Assembly (NCBI GenBank): GCA_963788215.1
Contig: CAWBFX010000003.1
Location: 639,817 to 703,816 of the forward strand
Reading direction: 5' to 3'
From: AC-32 sp963788215
Lineage (GTDB): Bacteria > Actinomycetota > Thermoleophilia > Gaiellales > Gaiellaceae
Length of the DNA stretch: 64,000 bases
The stretch's first letter is position 1. Each line of letters starts with the position of its first letter. Below the pieces are notes generated by a model. The model worked only from the letters and a program-made list of their open reading frames with translations. It was not told the DNA's origin and ran no database searches. Both the position numbers and the translations under genes were made by a program. Shown in pieces: positions 46,703 through 64,000 of the stretch.

Positions 46703-47316
46703 TGGGCCCTCCCCTGAACCTGCTCGAGCGCCGGCTCGGAGATGAGCAGCGAGCGCGCCCAAACGACCTGGGTGACCTCGAGCTCGGACGGAACCGTGAT
46801 GACGACGCGGTCGAGGTTGCGGAACGACTTGATCAGGCCCTCGTCCTCCTCCTGCGCGACCACGAGGATCGGACGCTCCTTGTCCCACTTCTCGACGAGG
46901 CCGAGCGCGGCCTTGGTCGAGGGCTCGGAGAGCTCGGACGGGTCGAGGATCCCGAGCGTGCCGGCCTGCGCGTGCGCGGAGAGCGCGCTCCGCATGGCCG
47001 CGCGCCTCGCCTTGCGGTTGACCTTCGAGGCGAAGCTGCGGTTGTTGGGCGGGAACGCCATGCCTCCCCCGGTCCAGTGCGGCGCGCGGGTCGAGCCGGC
47101 GCGGGCGCGGCCCGTGCCCTTCTGGCGCCACGGCTTCGAGCGGCCGCCGGCGACGAGGCCGCGGCTCTTGCCGCCGCGGGTCGCCGAGCGCGCGTCGTTC
47201 AGCTCGGCGCGAACGGTCTCGTGGACGAGGTGCGGCTTCACCTCTGCGGCGAAGACCGCCTCCTCGAGCGAGACGCTCTTCTGGGAGCCGAGGACGGGAG
47301 CCTTAGGCGCGGCCAC
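46699..47316 (-). CDS. rplD: 50S ribosomal protein L4
   Basis: 205 residues from GTG: VHETVRAELNDARSATRGGK, SRGLVAGGRSKPWRQKGTGR, ARAGSTRAPHWTGGGMAFPP. The extended loop reaches the tunnel. The start lies 14 bases inside rplC. In other bacteria L4 controls its own operon. Confidence 0.98.
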   Translation of the reverse strand: MAAPKAPVLGSQKSVSLEEAVFAAEVKPHLVHETVRAELNDARSATRGGKSRGLVAGGRSKPWRQKGTGRARAGSTRAPHWTGGGMAFPPNNRSFASKVNRKARRAAMRSALSAHAQAGTLGILDPSELSEPSTKAALGLVEKWDKERPILVVAQEEDEGLIKSFRNLDRVVITVPSELEVTQVVWARSLLISEPALEQVQGRAQ

Positions 47317-47929
47317 GGCCCTTGTCCTCTCTGATCTCGACGATGCCGTTGCGCGGACCGGGCACGGCGCCCTTGATCAGGAGCAGGTTGCGCTCCGCGT
47401 CGACGTCGTGAACGGTCAGCCCGACCTGGGTGACACGCTTGCCGCCCATGCGGCCGGCCATCCGGACGCCCTTGCGCACGCGGGCAGGCGTGGCCGACGC
47501 GCCGATCGAGCCGGGCGCGCGGATGTTGTGCGAGCCGTGCGTCTTCGGGCCGCGCGAGAAATTGTGGCGCTTAATGGTCCCGGCAAAGCCCTTGCCGATC
47601 CCGATCCCGGAGACCTTGATCCGCTCGCCGGGCTCGAAGGCCTCGACCGTGACGGTCTCGCCGGGAGTCAGCTCGCTCGGGCCGCGGAACTCGACCAGGC
47701 CGCGGTGCGGCCCGGCGTCGCCGAGCTGGCCCAGCCTTGCCTTGGTCACGCGCCGCTTGTCGACCGCGCCGAAGGCGACCTGCACGGCCTCGTAGCCGTC
47801 CGACTCGACAGTTTTGACGCGGACGACCGGACACGGCCCCGCCTCGATCACGGTCACGGGCGTGACGGCGCCCGTCTCAGGATCGAAGATCTGCGTCATG
47901 CCGAGCTTTGTCCCCACGATCCCCTTCAT
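47303..47929 (-). CDS. rplC: 50S ribosomal protein L3
   Basis: 208 residues: MKGIVGTKLGMTQIFDPETG, GIGKGFAGTIKRHNFSRGPK, THGSHNIRAPGSIGASATPA, RVRKGVRMAGRMGGKRVTQV. It initiates 50S assembly. Three bases separate it from the rpsJ stop; rplD starts within its last codons. Confidence 0.98.
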   Translation of the reverse strand: MKGIVGTKLGMTQIFDPETGAVTPVTVIEAGPCPVVRVKTVESDGYEAVQVAFGAVDKRRVTKARLGQLGDAGPHRGLVEFRGPSELTPGETVTVEAFEPGERIKVSGIGIGKGFAGTIKRHNFSRGPKTHGSHNIRAPGSIGASATPARVRKGVRMAGRMGGKRVTQVGLTVHDVDAERNLLLIKGAVPGPRNGIVEIREDKGRGRA

Positions 47930-47932
47930 GGC

Positions 47933-48241
47933 CTAGAGCTTGATCTCGATGTCGACGCCGGCCGGAAGGTCGAGCCGCATCAGCGAGTCGACGGTCTTCG
48001 GCGTGGGCGAGTGGATGTCGATCAGGCGCTTGTGCGTGCGCACCTCGAAGTGCTCGCGCGAGTCCTTGTCCTTGAACGGCGACCGGATCACGCAGTAGAC
48101 GTTCTTCTCCGTGGGCAGGGGCACAGGCCCCGTGATGGTCGCGCCGGTGCGCTGAGCCGTCTCCACGATCTGGCTCGCGGACTTGTCGAGCTGCTGGTGG
48201 TCGTAGCCCTTGAGGCGGATACGGATCTTGCTCTGCGGCAC
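47933..48241 (-). CDS. rpsJ: 30S ribosomal protein S10
   Basis: 102 residues from GTG: KIRIRLKGYDHQQLDKSASQ, TEKNVYCVIRSPFKDKDSRE, HFEVRTHKRLIDIHSPTPKT. S10 also serves as NusE. AAGGGAAGGGA lies about 8 bases before the start. It opens the S10 operon 18 bases after tuf, so both are probably on one transcript. Confidence 0.98.
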   Translation of the reverse strand: MPQSKIRIRLKGYDHQQLDKSASQIVETAQRTGATITGPVPLPTEKNVYCVIRSPFKDKDSREHFEVRTHKRLIDIHSPTPKTVDSLMRLDLPAGVDIEIKL

Positions 48242-48259
48242 CGGCGCGTCCCTTCCCTT

Positions 48260-49453
<1,194 letters not shown>

Positions 49454-49474
49454 TCCGTCCTTTCCTTCCTTGTG

Positions 49475-51571
49475 TTACGTGGCCTGCGAGTCGACGAGCT
49501 CGCTCGCGATCGACTGCGGCACTTCCTCGTACCGGTCGAACTGCATCGTGAACGTGGCCCGGCCCTGCGTCGTCGAGCGCAGGTCGGTTGCGTAGCCAAA
49601 CATGGTGGCGAGCGGTACGCGGGCCCGGATCGCCTGCGCGTTGCCGCGCGGCTCGAGCCCTTCGACGCGCCCGCGGCGCGAGTTGAGATCGCCCATCACG
49701 TCGCCCAGATAGTCCTCCGGGGTCACGACCTCGACGGCCATGACCGGCTCGAGCAGCTTCGGCTTCGAGCGCTTCATCGCCTCCTTGAAGGCCATCGAGC
49801 CAGCGACCTTGAAGGCCATCTCGCTCGAGTCGACCTCATGGAACGAGCCGTCGACGAGCTCGATGCGGACGTCGACGACCGGGTAGCCGGCGAGGATGCC
49901 TGACTCCATCGCCTCCTGGATGCCGAGGTCGACGGGCCCGATGTATTCGCGCGGGATCTTGCCGCCGACGATCTTGTCGACGAAGTCGTAGCCCTCGCCC
50001 GGCTCCGTCGGCTCGGCGTTGATCACGGCGTGGCCGTACTGGCCGCGGCCGCCGGTCTGGCGGACGAAGCGCCCCTGGACCTTCTCGACAGGGCGGCCGA
50101 AGGTCTCGCGGTAGGCAACCTGCGGGCGGCCGACGTTCGCGTCGACCGAGAACTCGCGCATCAGGCGGTCGACGATGATCTCGAGGTGGAGCTCGCCCAT
50201 CCCGGAGATCAGCGTCTGGCCGGTCTCGTCGTCGGTGCGCACGCGGAAGGTCGGGTCCTCCTCGGAGAGGCGCTGCAGGCCTGAGCCGAGCTTGTCCTGG
50301 TCGGCCTTCGTCTTCGGCTCGATCGCGACCGAGATGACGGGCTCCGGGAAGTCCATCGCCTCGAGCCGGATGGGCGCGGTGTCGATCGCCAGCGTGTCGC
50401 CGGTGGTCGAGGCCTTGAGGCCGACCGCGGCGGCGATCTCGCCTGCGCCGATCTCCTCGCGCTCCTCGCGGTGATTGGCGTGCATCTGAAGGATGCGGCC
50501 GATCCGCTCGGTCTTGCCGGTGCTCGTGTTGAGGACGCGGTCGCCGGCGCTGACCTGCCCGGAGTAGACGCGGAAGTACGTCAGCTTGCCGACGTAGGGA
50601 TCCGACATGACCTTGAAGACCAGAGCCGAGAACGGCTCGTCGAGCGCCGGGCGGCGCGAGAGCTCGTGCTCGGTGCGCGGGTCGATCCCGTGGATGGGCG
50701 GCACGTCGAGCGGGCTCGGCAGGTAGTCGAGCACGCCGTCGAGCAGCGGCTGGACGCCCTTGTTCTTGAACGCGGAGCCGGCGAGGACCGGCGTGACCGT
50801 GATGTCGAGCGTCGCGGCGCGGAGCGCGCGCTTCAGCATCTCCGGCGTGACGGCCTCTTCGTCGAGGAGGTAGGTCTCCATCAGCTCGTCGTCGTGGTCG
50901 GCGACCGCGTCGATCAGCTGGTGGTGGTACTCCTGCGCCTGCTCGGCGAGCTCGGCCGGAATCTCCTCGATGTCCATCTTCGTGCCGAGGTCGTCGGCCC
51001 AGGTGACCGCGCGCATCTCGACGAGGTCGACGACGCCGCGGAAGTGCTCCTCCTGGCCGATCGGCAGCTGCACGGGCACCGGGCGCGCGCCGAGGCGGTC
51101 GACCATCGACTGCACGGCGGAGAAGAAGTCCGCGCCGGTGCGGTCCATCTTGTTGATGAAGGCGATCCGCGGCACGCGGTAGCGGTCGGCCTGGCGCCAG
51201 ACAGTCTCCGACTGCGGCTCGACGCCTGCGACCGAGTCGAAGACCGCGATCGCGCCGTCGAGCACGCGCAGGCTGCGCTCAACTTCGATCGTAAAGTCCA
51301 CGTGCCCGGGCGTATCGATGATGTTGATACGAAAATCGCGCCACGTCGCGGTCGTCGCAGCAGAGGTGATCGTGATGCCGCGCTCCTGCTCCTGCGCCAT
51401 CCAGTCCATCACCGCAGCGCCCTCGTGGACCTCGCCCATCTTGTGGGTGCGGCCGGTGTAGTAGAGGATCCGCTCGGTCGTCGTGGTCTTGCCCGCGTCG
51501 ATGTGGGCCATGATCCCGATGTTGCGGACGCGCTCGAGTGCGACTTCTGTTTTCGCCGTCGCCACTGTCAT
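49475..51571 (-). CDS. fusA: Elongation factor G
   Basis: 698 residues. G1 AHIDAGKTTTTERILYYTGR, G3 NIIDTPGHVDFTIEVERSLR, G4 INKMDRTGADF, domain IV YGHAVINAEPTEPGEGYDFV. It drives translocation and, with RRF, recycling. ATG at 51571 overlaps the rpsG TGA by 1 nt (TGATG); a GTG one codon upstream is also possible. Confidence 0.98.
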   Translation of the reverse strand: MTVATAKTEVALERVRNIGIMAHIDAGKTTTTERILYYTGRTHKMGEVHEGAAVMDWMAQEQERGITITSAATTATWRDFRINIIDTPGHVDFTIEVERSLRVLDGAIAVFDSVAGVEPQSETVWRQADRYRVPRIAFINKMDRTGADFFSAVQSMVDRLGARPVPVQLPIGQEEHFRGVVDLVEMRAVTWADDLGTKMDIEEIPAELAEQAQEYHHQLIDAVADHDDELMETYLLDEEAVTPEMLKRALRAATLDITVTPVLAGSAFKNKGVQPLLDGVLDYLPSPLDVPPIHGIDPRTEHELSRRPALDEPFSALVFKVMSDPYVGKLTYFRVYSGQVSAGDRVLNTSTGKTERIGRILQMHANHREEREEIGAGEIAAAVGLKASTTGDTLAIDTAPIRLEAMDFPEPVISVAIEPKTKADQDKLGSGLQRLSEEDPTFRVRTDDETGQTLISGMGELHLEIIVDRLMREFSVDANVGRPQVAYRETFGRPVEKVQGRFVRQTGGRGQYGHAVINAEPTEPGEGYDFVDKIVGGKIPREYIGPVDLGIQEAMESGILAGYPVVDVRIELVDGSFHEVDSSEMAFKVAGSMAFKEAMKRSKPKLLEPVMAVEVVTPEDYLGDVMGDLNSRRGRVEGLEPRGNAQAIRARVPLATMFGYATDLRSTTQGRATFTMQFDRYEEVPQSIASELVDSQAT

Positions 51572-52041
51572 CACCAGCGGTAGTGCGCAAAGGCCTTGTT
51601 GGCCTGCGCCATCCGGTAGAGGTCGTCCTTGCGCTTGTAGGCGCCGCCCTGCTGCTCGAGCGCGTCGAGGATCTCGCCGGCGAGCTTGTCGGACATCTCC
51701 TTCTCGCGGCGGTCGCGCGCATACGTGACGAGCCAGCGCACGGCCAGCGTGCGCGCACGGCGCTGCGGCACCTCGACAGGCACCTGGTAGTTGGCGCCGC
51801 CGACGCGGCGCGAGCGGACCTCGAGCACCGGCGTCACGGTCTTGACGGCCTGCTCGAGCACCTCGACGGGCGGCTTGCCGGTTCGCTCGCCGATCCGGTC
51901 CAGCGCGTGGTAGACGATCGCCTCGGCGGTCGACTTCTTCCCGCTCGTCATCACCTTGTTGATCACCTGCGTCACGAGGCGGGAGCTGTAGAGCGGATCC
52001 GGCTCGAGCGTCCGGGGCTGAATCTTTGCTCGGCGAGGCAC
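51571..52041 (-). CDS. rpsG: 30S ribosomal protein S7
   Basis: 156 residues from GTG: MPRRAKIQPRTLEPDPLYSS, LVTQVINKVMTSGKKSTAEA, VGGANYQVPVEVPQRRARTL, AVRWLVTYARDRREKEMSDK. It organises the 3' domain of 16S rRNA. GTG overlaps the rpsL TAG by 1 nt (TAGTG). Confidence 0.98.
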   Translation of the reverse strand: MPRRAKIQPRTLEPDPLYSSRLVTQVINKVMTSGKKSTAEAIVYHALDRIGERTGKPPVEVLEQAVKTVTPVLEVRSRRVGGANYQVPVEVPQRRARTLAVRWLVTYARDRREKEMSDKLAGEILDALEQQGGAYKRKDDLYRMAQANKAFAHYRW

Positions 52042-52412
52042 TACGAGCCCCGCTTCGCGCCGTACTTCGAGCGCCCCTGCCGCCGGTCGCCGACGCCGGC
52101 TGCGTCGAGCCCGCCGCGGATCACCTTGTAGCGGTAACCCGGGAGGTCCTTGACGCGCCCGCCGCGGACCAGGACGACGGAGTGCTCCTGGAGGTTGTGC
52201 CCCTCGCCGGGGATGTAGGCGCCGACCTCCATGCCGTTCGTCAGCCGCACGCGGGCAACCTTGCGCAGAGCCGAGTTCGGCTTCTTCGGCGTCTGCGTCA
52301 TGACACGCGTGCACACGCCCCGCTTCTGCGGCGCGCCGCGAAGGGCAGGGGTCTTCACCTTCGCCTTGGGGGCGACCCTGCCTTTTCGGACCAGCTGATT
52401 TACGGTCGGCAT
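52041..52412 (-). CDS. rpsL: 30S ribosomal protein S12
   Basis: 123 residues: MPTVNQLVRKGRVAPKAKVK, MTQTPKKPNSALRKVARVRL, VRGGRVKDLPGYRYKVIRGG. Both lysines that mutate to streptomycin resistance (in PKKPNS and GRVKDLP) are wild-type. It controls decoding accuracy. It begins the str operon; a good promoter lies about 72 bases upstream. Confidence 0.98.
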   Translation of the reverse strand: MPTVNQLVRKGRVAPKAKVKTPALRGAPQKRGVCTRVMTQTPKKPNSALRKVARVRLTNGMEVGAYIPGEGHNLQEHSVVLVRGGRVKDLPGYRYKVIRGGLDAAGVGDRRQGRSKYGAKRGS

Positions 52413-52483
52413 GTACTCCTCGAAGTGGGCACTTACACAACAAAGGTCGGCCGGGGCTGGTGGCCCCTGCCAACCGGAGGACG

Positions 52484-52512
52484 ATGGTAGCGAACGTCCG
52501 GCCGAGCGTCAA
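52484..52512 (-). promoter_or_regulatory. Promoter of the str operon (rpsL-rpsG-fusA-tuf)
   Basis: On the minus strand TTGACG (52507-52512) and TACCAT (52484-52489) are separated by 17 bases. It lies 71 bases upstream of rpsL. The remaining intergenic DNA (52413-52689) holds no gene that I can see, only an AT-rich patch around 52586-52605 that could carry the promoter for the GGDEF gene on the plus strand. Confidence 0.6.
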
Positions 52513-52689
52513 ACGCGAAAAGGCGCATTGCTCCATGGATCGGCGGGCGCAGGAGCCGCAGGCTTGTGCGAATCGAATCGAGAGTTTTATAGGTTTCAAG
52601 CCATAGCTTGCGAGCCCTGACCCGATTACAGTGAGACCCCGGCGCTCGAGGGGCGAGCCTGGGACGACCGGAGGTTGGGCGAGGGAGGA

Positions 52690-53877
52690 ATGGTCGAAGC
52701 GGTCATCAACACGACCGCCCTGGTGATCGCCGGGGCCGTCGTCGGCGCGGCTCTCCTCGTCGCGCTCGTCCTGATCCTCGTGCGCCGCCCGTCACGCGGC
52801 GGCCAGGAGGAGCTGCTCACGCTCGTGTCCGAGATGAACGAGCGGATGGAGGCGATGGTGGGCGAGCTCGCCGAGTCACTCGAGCGCGCGCAGGAGGAGG
52901 GCCGCCGGAACCGGTACCTGACCGAGGTCGCGGGCTCGATCGATCTCGACGAAGTCCTGTCGCGCACGCTCGAAGCCGCCGGCGCCGTCCCCGGCGTCGA
53001 TGCGGCGCTCGTCTCCATCAACGGCGACGAGAAGCCCATCGTGGCGACGCTCGGCCTGTCGACCGAGGAGGCCGAGCGGCAGGCCGTCTCCGGTCCGCCG
53101 GACGCCCACGAGGCCCGCGCGATCTTGCTCACGTACCAGTACCCGCCCGCGCTCGAAGCTGCCGGGGACCTGATCCGCTCCGGGCTTGCGGTCCCGGTCG
53201 CGGGCGAGGGTGGCACAGCCGGCTTCCTGATCGTCTACAGCCGCAACGCCGAGCACCGCTTCTCGGAGGACGAGACGCGGGAGCTCGAGGAGCTCTCGCA
53301 GCGCGCCGGGCCGGCGATCGAGAACGCGCGCCGGTTCCGCGAGGCGAGGCAGCTCGCCGATCTCGACGCGCTGACGGGCCTGCACAACCGCCGGTACTTC
53401 CACGAGACGCTCGCCCGCGAGGTCGCCCGCGCGCACCGCTACGGACGGCAGCTCGCGCTCGTCGTCTTCGACCTGGACGACTTCAAGGCGATCAACGACC
53501 GCATCGGCCATCTGGCGGGCGACTCGGTGCTCGCCGAGACCGCCGAGCGCGTCAAGGACGTCGTCCGCAGCGCGGACGTCGCGTGCCGGGTGGGCGGGGA
53601 CGAGTTCGCGGTGCTGCTGCCGGAGTCGGTGGCGAGCGACGCAGATCAGCTCTACCACCGGCTGCTCGGCGCGGTCGGCTCGCGGCCCGTGGGCCAGGCC
53701 GGCCGGCTCTCGGTCTCGGCCGGAATCGCGGAGCTGAAGGACGACGACGACCCGACGTCGTTCTTCGAGCGGGCCGACGAAGCGCTCTACCGCGCGAAAG
53801 AGCGCGGCAAGGCGCAGGTGGTCGCCTACCAGCCGACCGAAGAGGGCAACGGCCGGCCGCTCTCGAGCGCCTCCTAG
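52690..53877 (+). CDS. Membrane-anchored GAF-GGDEF diguanylate cyclase
   Basis: About 395 residues. One N-terminal membrane helix (ALVIAGAVVGAALLVALVLI), a short coiled coil (EMNERMEAMVGELAESLERA), a GAF-like domain (about 75-225) and a C-terminal GGDEF domain: DLDALTGLHNRRYFHETLAR, VVFDLDDFKAINDRIGH and the intact active site VGGDEFAVLLP. An RxxD inhibitory site (RSAD) lies five residues before GGDEF, so it should make c-di-GMP with product inhibition. No EAL domain is present. GAGGGAGG lies just before the ATG. Its stop shares CTAG with the convergent gene. Confidence 0.92.
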   Translation: MVEAVINTTALVIAGAVVGAALLVALVLILVRRPSRGGQEELLTLVSEMNERMEAMVGELAESLERAQEEGRRNRYLTEVAGSIDLDEVLSRTLEAAGAVPGVDAALVSINGDEKPIVATLGLSTEEAERQAVSGPPDAHEARAILLTYQYPPALEAAGDLIRSGLAVPVAGEGGTAGFLIVYSRNAEHRFSEDETRELEELSQRAGPAIENARRFREARQLADLDALTGLHNRRYFHETLAREVARAHRYGRQLALVVFDLDDFKAINDRIGHLAGDSVLAETAERVKDVVRSADVACRVGGDEFAVLLPESVASDADQLYHRLLGAVGSRPVGQAGRLSVSAGIAELKDDDDPTSFFERADEALYRAKERGKAQVVAYQPTEEGNGRPLSSAS

Positions 53878-55631
53878 TCCGCCGCCAGGAAGGGCAAGTA
53901 GTCCGTGAGCGGGACGAGGCCCGCTGCCGGCTGCCGGTCGCGGTAGCAGAGCGTCGCGAAGTCGTACGCCCGCTCTCGGGCGACGAGCCAGTGCTCGTAG
54001 TCGTCGTCTCGGACGAGGCCCTTGAGCGCGGTGACGACCGCCGGCCGCGCGACGCCGAGGGGCACGCCGCCCAGCGGGACTGCCGGCTGGAGCGCGCGCA
54101 CCCGGAACTGCCCGATCATCGTCCGGACCGTCGCCCAGCCCGATCCCTTCAGGCGGAAGAGCTGCGGCGGCGCGTCCGACGCGAGCGCCAGGCCGCGCTT
54201 CCGGCCCCCGAGCCACGGAGCCGGCGTCTTCGACTGGATCAGCCGGACCGGCGTCTCGGCGTAGCTCGCGTAGTACTCCTTGACGTCGGCGCCGGACGGA
54301 GGGGGCACGTGGATGTTCGCCTCGATCAGCTCCCGGCGCAGCTCGTCCGCGATCACGCCCCGCGCGACCGCGGGGCTCGCGTGCGCCCGCGCGAGAGCGC
54401 CGCGGTACGCGCCGGCGCTCCCGAAATGCGCCGCGATCACGGCTTTCTCGGCAGCGGCGATCTGAGCCGTCTTGAGCGGCTTGTAGAGACTGGCGACGAT
54501 CCGCGAATAGGCCGCCGTGAAGGCGACGTCGATGTCTCCGGTCACGGGCGTGAGCCCGCGGATCGCGCTCCAGTCGAGGGCTTTGCCCTGAACCGTGCAG
54601 CGCGCTCCGGCCGGAAGCACGATCTGCCCCTCGTCACGCGACTTGTCGAATCGCTTCGGCGCGACCTTCGGGCCGTTGCAGAGCTTCGGGTTGCGCGCCC
54701 AGAGGTAGACGCAGGCCGCCGCCGGCTTGTCGGGGTCGTTCTCGGGCGAGGTCTTGCCCCACACGGCCCAGCCCCACGACCAGACGGAGCGGAGACCGAG
54801 CTCCTTCGCGACCTCCTTCGCGGCCAGCGCCTGGAGCTTCGTGACCTCGAGCCACGAGAGCAGCGGCGCGTGCTCGCGCCCGCCCGAGCCCGGCGTCGTG
54901 TGGAAGCCGAGCATGATCCCGAGCTTGCTCGTCGGGATGCCCATCGCGGTGTACGGCGCGATGCGGTTGCGGAAGAGCGTCCGCAGCGTCCGGCCGCCGG
55001 TGAACGGGCCCTGCTTCGCGACGCGCGGGGCGGCGAAGTAGGACTCGCTGACGATGTCCGCGTAGCTCGCGACTTGCCGCCACCAGTCGCCCGCGACGTC
55101 GCCGGTGTACGGGACGGAGGGGATCAGCAGCACCGGATGCGCACCCCGGGCCGCGAGCGTCTGGAGGTAGATCAGGACGTTGCGCCGGTACTGCGCGTTC
55201 GTCGGGCTCCAGGGCGTGATCAGGTTCGCGCCGTTCAGCTCGTTCTCGGCGATCACCGGCTGCGAGCACCCCATCGACATCGCGGCCGTGTCGTACATCC
55301 GGTTCGCCCGGTCGATCACGTACGACGGATCGAGCGGCTCGAGCGGCGTGCCGACGCGGCGGATCAGGTGCAGGTCGAAGTAGACCGTCTTCGCGCCGTA
55401 GCTCCGGAGCAGCTCCGGGTAGATGAAGTTCGAGGCGGCCCCGATCACGCCGGGCCGCGCGAAGACCTGCCAGAACGGGACGGAGCCGTCGGCGAAGTCG
55501 ACCCAGAGCGTCCCCTTGTCGGGGATCCCGCAGGTCTCGGCCGCCGCTGCCCTCCCAGACGCAGAGGACCCGTGCGGTACAGCAGCGAACGCCGCGCACG
55601 CCGCAAGTGCGATGAGAACGAAGCGCTTCAC
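53874..55631 (-). CDS. Large secreted hypothetical protein (TIM-barrel-like N-terminal part)
   Basis: About 585 residues. Signal peptide MKRFVLIALAACAAFAAVPH. The first 300 residues have a barrel-like pattern: GTLWVDFADGSVPFWQVFAR, KTVYFDLHLIRRVGTPLEPL, PVIAENELNGANLITPWSPT, ADIVSESYFAAPRVAKQGPF and LRSVWSWGWAVWGKTS, with ENEL and SESYF as possible catalytic acids. The last 250 residues are helical and unlike known families (YSRIVASLYKPLKTAQIAAA). I do not assign a function; a glycoside hydrolase-like role is possible. GTG at 55631 is chosen for the signal peptide. It sits between rpoC and the str operon. Confidence 0.7.
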   Translation of the reverse strand: MKRFVLIALAACAAFAAVPHGSSASGRAAAAETCGIPDKGTLWVDFADGSVPFWQVFARPGVIGAASNFIYPELLRSYGAKTVYFDLHLIRRVGTPLEPLDPSYVIDRANRMYDTAAMSMGCSQPVIAENELNGANLITPWSPTNAQYRRNVLIYLQTLAARGAHPVLLIPSVPYTGDVAGDWWRQVASYADIVSESYFAAPRVAKQGPFTGGRTLRTLFRNRIAPYTAMGIPTSKLGIMLGFHTTPGSGGREHAPLLSWLEVTKLQALAAKEVAKELGLRSVWSWGWAVWGKTSPENDPDKPAAACVYLWARNPKLCNGPKVAPKRFDKSRDEGQIVLPAGARCTVQGKALDWSAIRGLTPVTGDIDVAFTAAYSRIVASLYKPLKTAQIAAAEKAVIAAHFGSAGAYRGALARAHASPAVARGVIADELRRELIEANIHVPPPSGADVKEYYASYAETPVRLIQSKTPAPWLGGRKRGLALASDAPPQLFRLKGSGWATVRTMIGQFRVRALQPAVPLGGVPLGVARPAVVTALKGLVRDDDYEHWLVARERAYDFATLCYRDRQPAAGLVPLTDYLPFLAAD

Positions 55632-55647
55632 CCGACCCGCGCTCAAA

Positions 55648-55685
55648 GGTAGCAGGGCGGGAAGCAGCGCGCCTCCCGCCCTACC
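55648..55685 (-). terminator. Terminator after rpoC
   Basis: On the minus strand GGTAGGGCGGGA pairs with TCCCGCCCTGCTACC (two-base bulge) and is followed by TTTG. It starts 7 bases after the rpoC stop. It also lies just upstream of the secreted-protein gene, which would therefore need its own promoter or readthrough. Confidence 0.7.
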
Positions 55686-55691
55686 GTTTAC

Positions 55692-60278
<4,587 letters not shown>

Positions 60279-60286
60279 AGCTCTCC

Positions 60287-63922
<3,636 letters not shown>

Positions 63923-64000
63923 GGCTGGGTGCCTCCCTTACTGCTTATGCGGTGAACTGATAAATGCGGACAGGCGAACAGGCGAAAGTCGGCGCGGAAC
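63923..64000 (-). other. Leader region upstream of rpoB (truncated)
   Basis: The last 78 bases contain the rpoB ribosome-binding site (GGGAGG) and a short direct repeat CGCCTGT (minus strand, twice within 16 bases). No coding sequence or clear promoter is visible before the window ends. Confidence 0.4.

Overview
This is a high-GC actinobacterial chromosome segment. Inference: class Thermoleophilia (Gaiellales/Solirubrobacterales type), based on the short LID-less adenylate kinase, type-Z S14, four-cysteine S4, an expanded helical insertion in RpoC, Ku without an adjacent LigD, frequent GTG/TTG starts and very tight gene packing. No stretch of 300 bases lacks a gene. I see no IS element, prophage, CRISPR array or rRNA. 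One tRNA (Pro, anticodon CGG) is present.

Left part (1-29 kb) is a mosaic of short operons on both strands. Lipid and acyl-CoA metabolism: an SDR, a PEP-mutase/isocitrate-lyase family enzyme, two acyl-CoA dehydrogenases, an enolase-superfamily protein, a TetR regulator with an MFS transporter, a CaiB-type CoA transferase and a frameshifted acyl-CoA synthetase. Membrane quality control: an SPFH/NfeD pair. Stress and export: an MFS efflux protein divergent from an ECF sigma factor with a SnoaL-like tail, with a long palindrome between them. Repair and envelope: Ku, NAD-dependent DNA ligase, a divergent pair of coiled-coil cell-wall proteins (NlpC/P60 and 3D), a PBP4-type D-Ala-D-Ala carboxypeptidase and an orphan NarL-type response regulator. 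A VIT1-like metal transporter sits behind a metalloregulator-like dyad and appears to have a leaderless promoter.

Right part (29.5-64 kb) is the core transcription/translation supercluster, all on the minus strand: rpoB-rpoC, then (after a secreted protein and a GGDEF gene) rpsL-rpsG-fusA-tuf, the S10 operon, the spc operon through secY-adk-map, then (after an M29 aminopeptidase and a repeat-rich membrane protein) infA-rpmJ-rpsM-rpsK-rpsD-rpoA-rplQ, with truA just beyond. Most junctions are 1- or 4-nt start/stop overlaps, so translation is probably coupled along long transcripts.

Features that stand out: (i) a near-identical element at map/M29 and at rplB/rpsS that in both places forms a 23-24 codon ORF starting MSVGSTELI and overlapping both neighbours by 4 nt; (ii) a two-membrane-segment protein with ten SDVVSGGPA-type repeats and a 186-bp tandem duplication; (iii) large low-complexity extensions on S17, S3, S5, L15, L17 and L22; (iv) three single-base frame breaks (nitrilase, acyl-CoA synthetase, rplE), which suggest sequence errors rather than decay because rplE is essential; (v) repeated use of a shared CTAG for convergent stops and a shared CATG for divergent starts; (vi) a possible pseudoknotted RNA plus terminator in front of a 56-residue protein.
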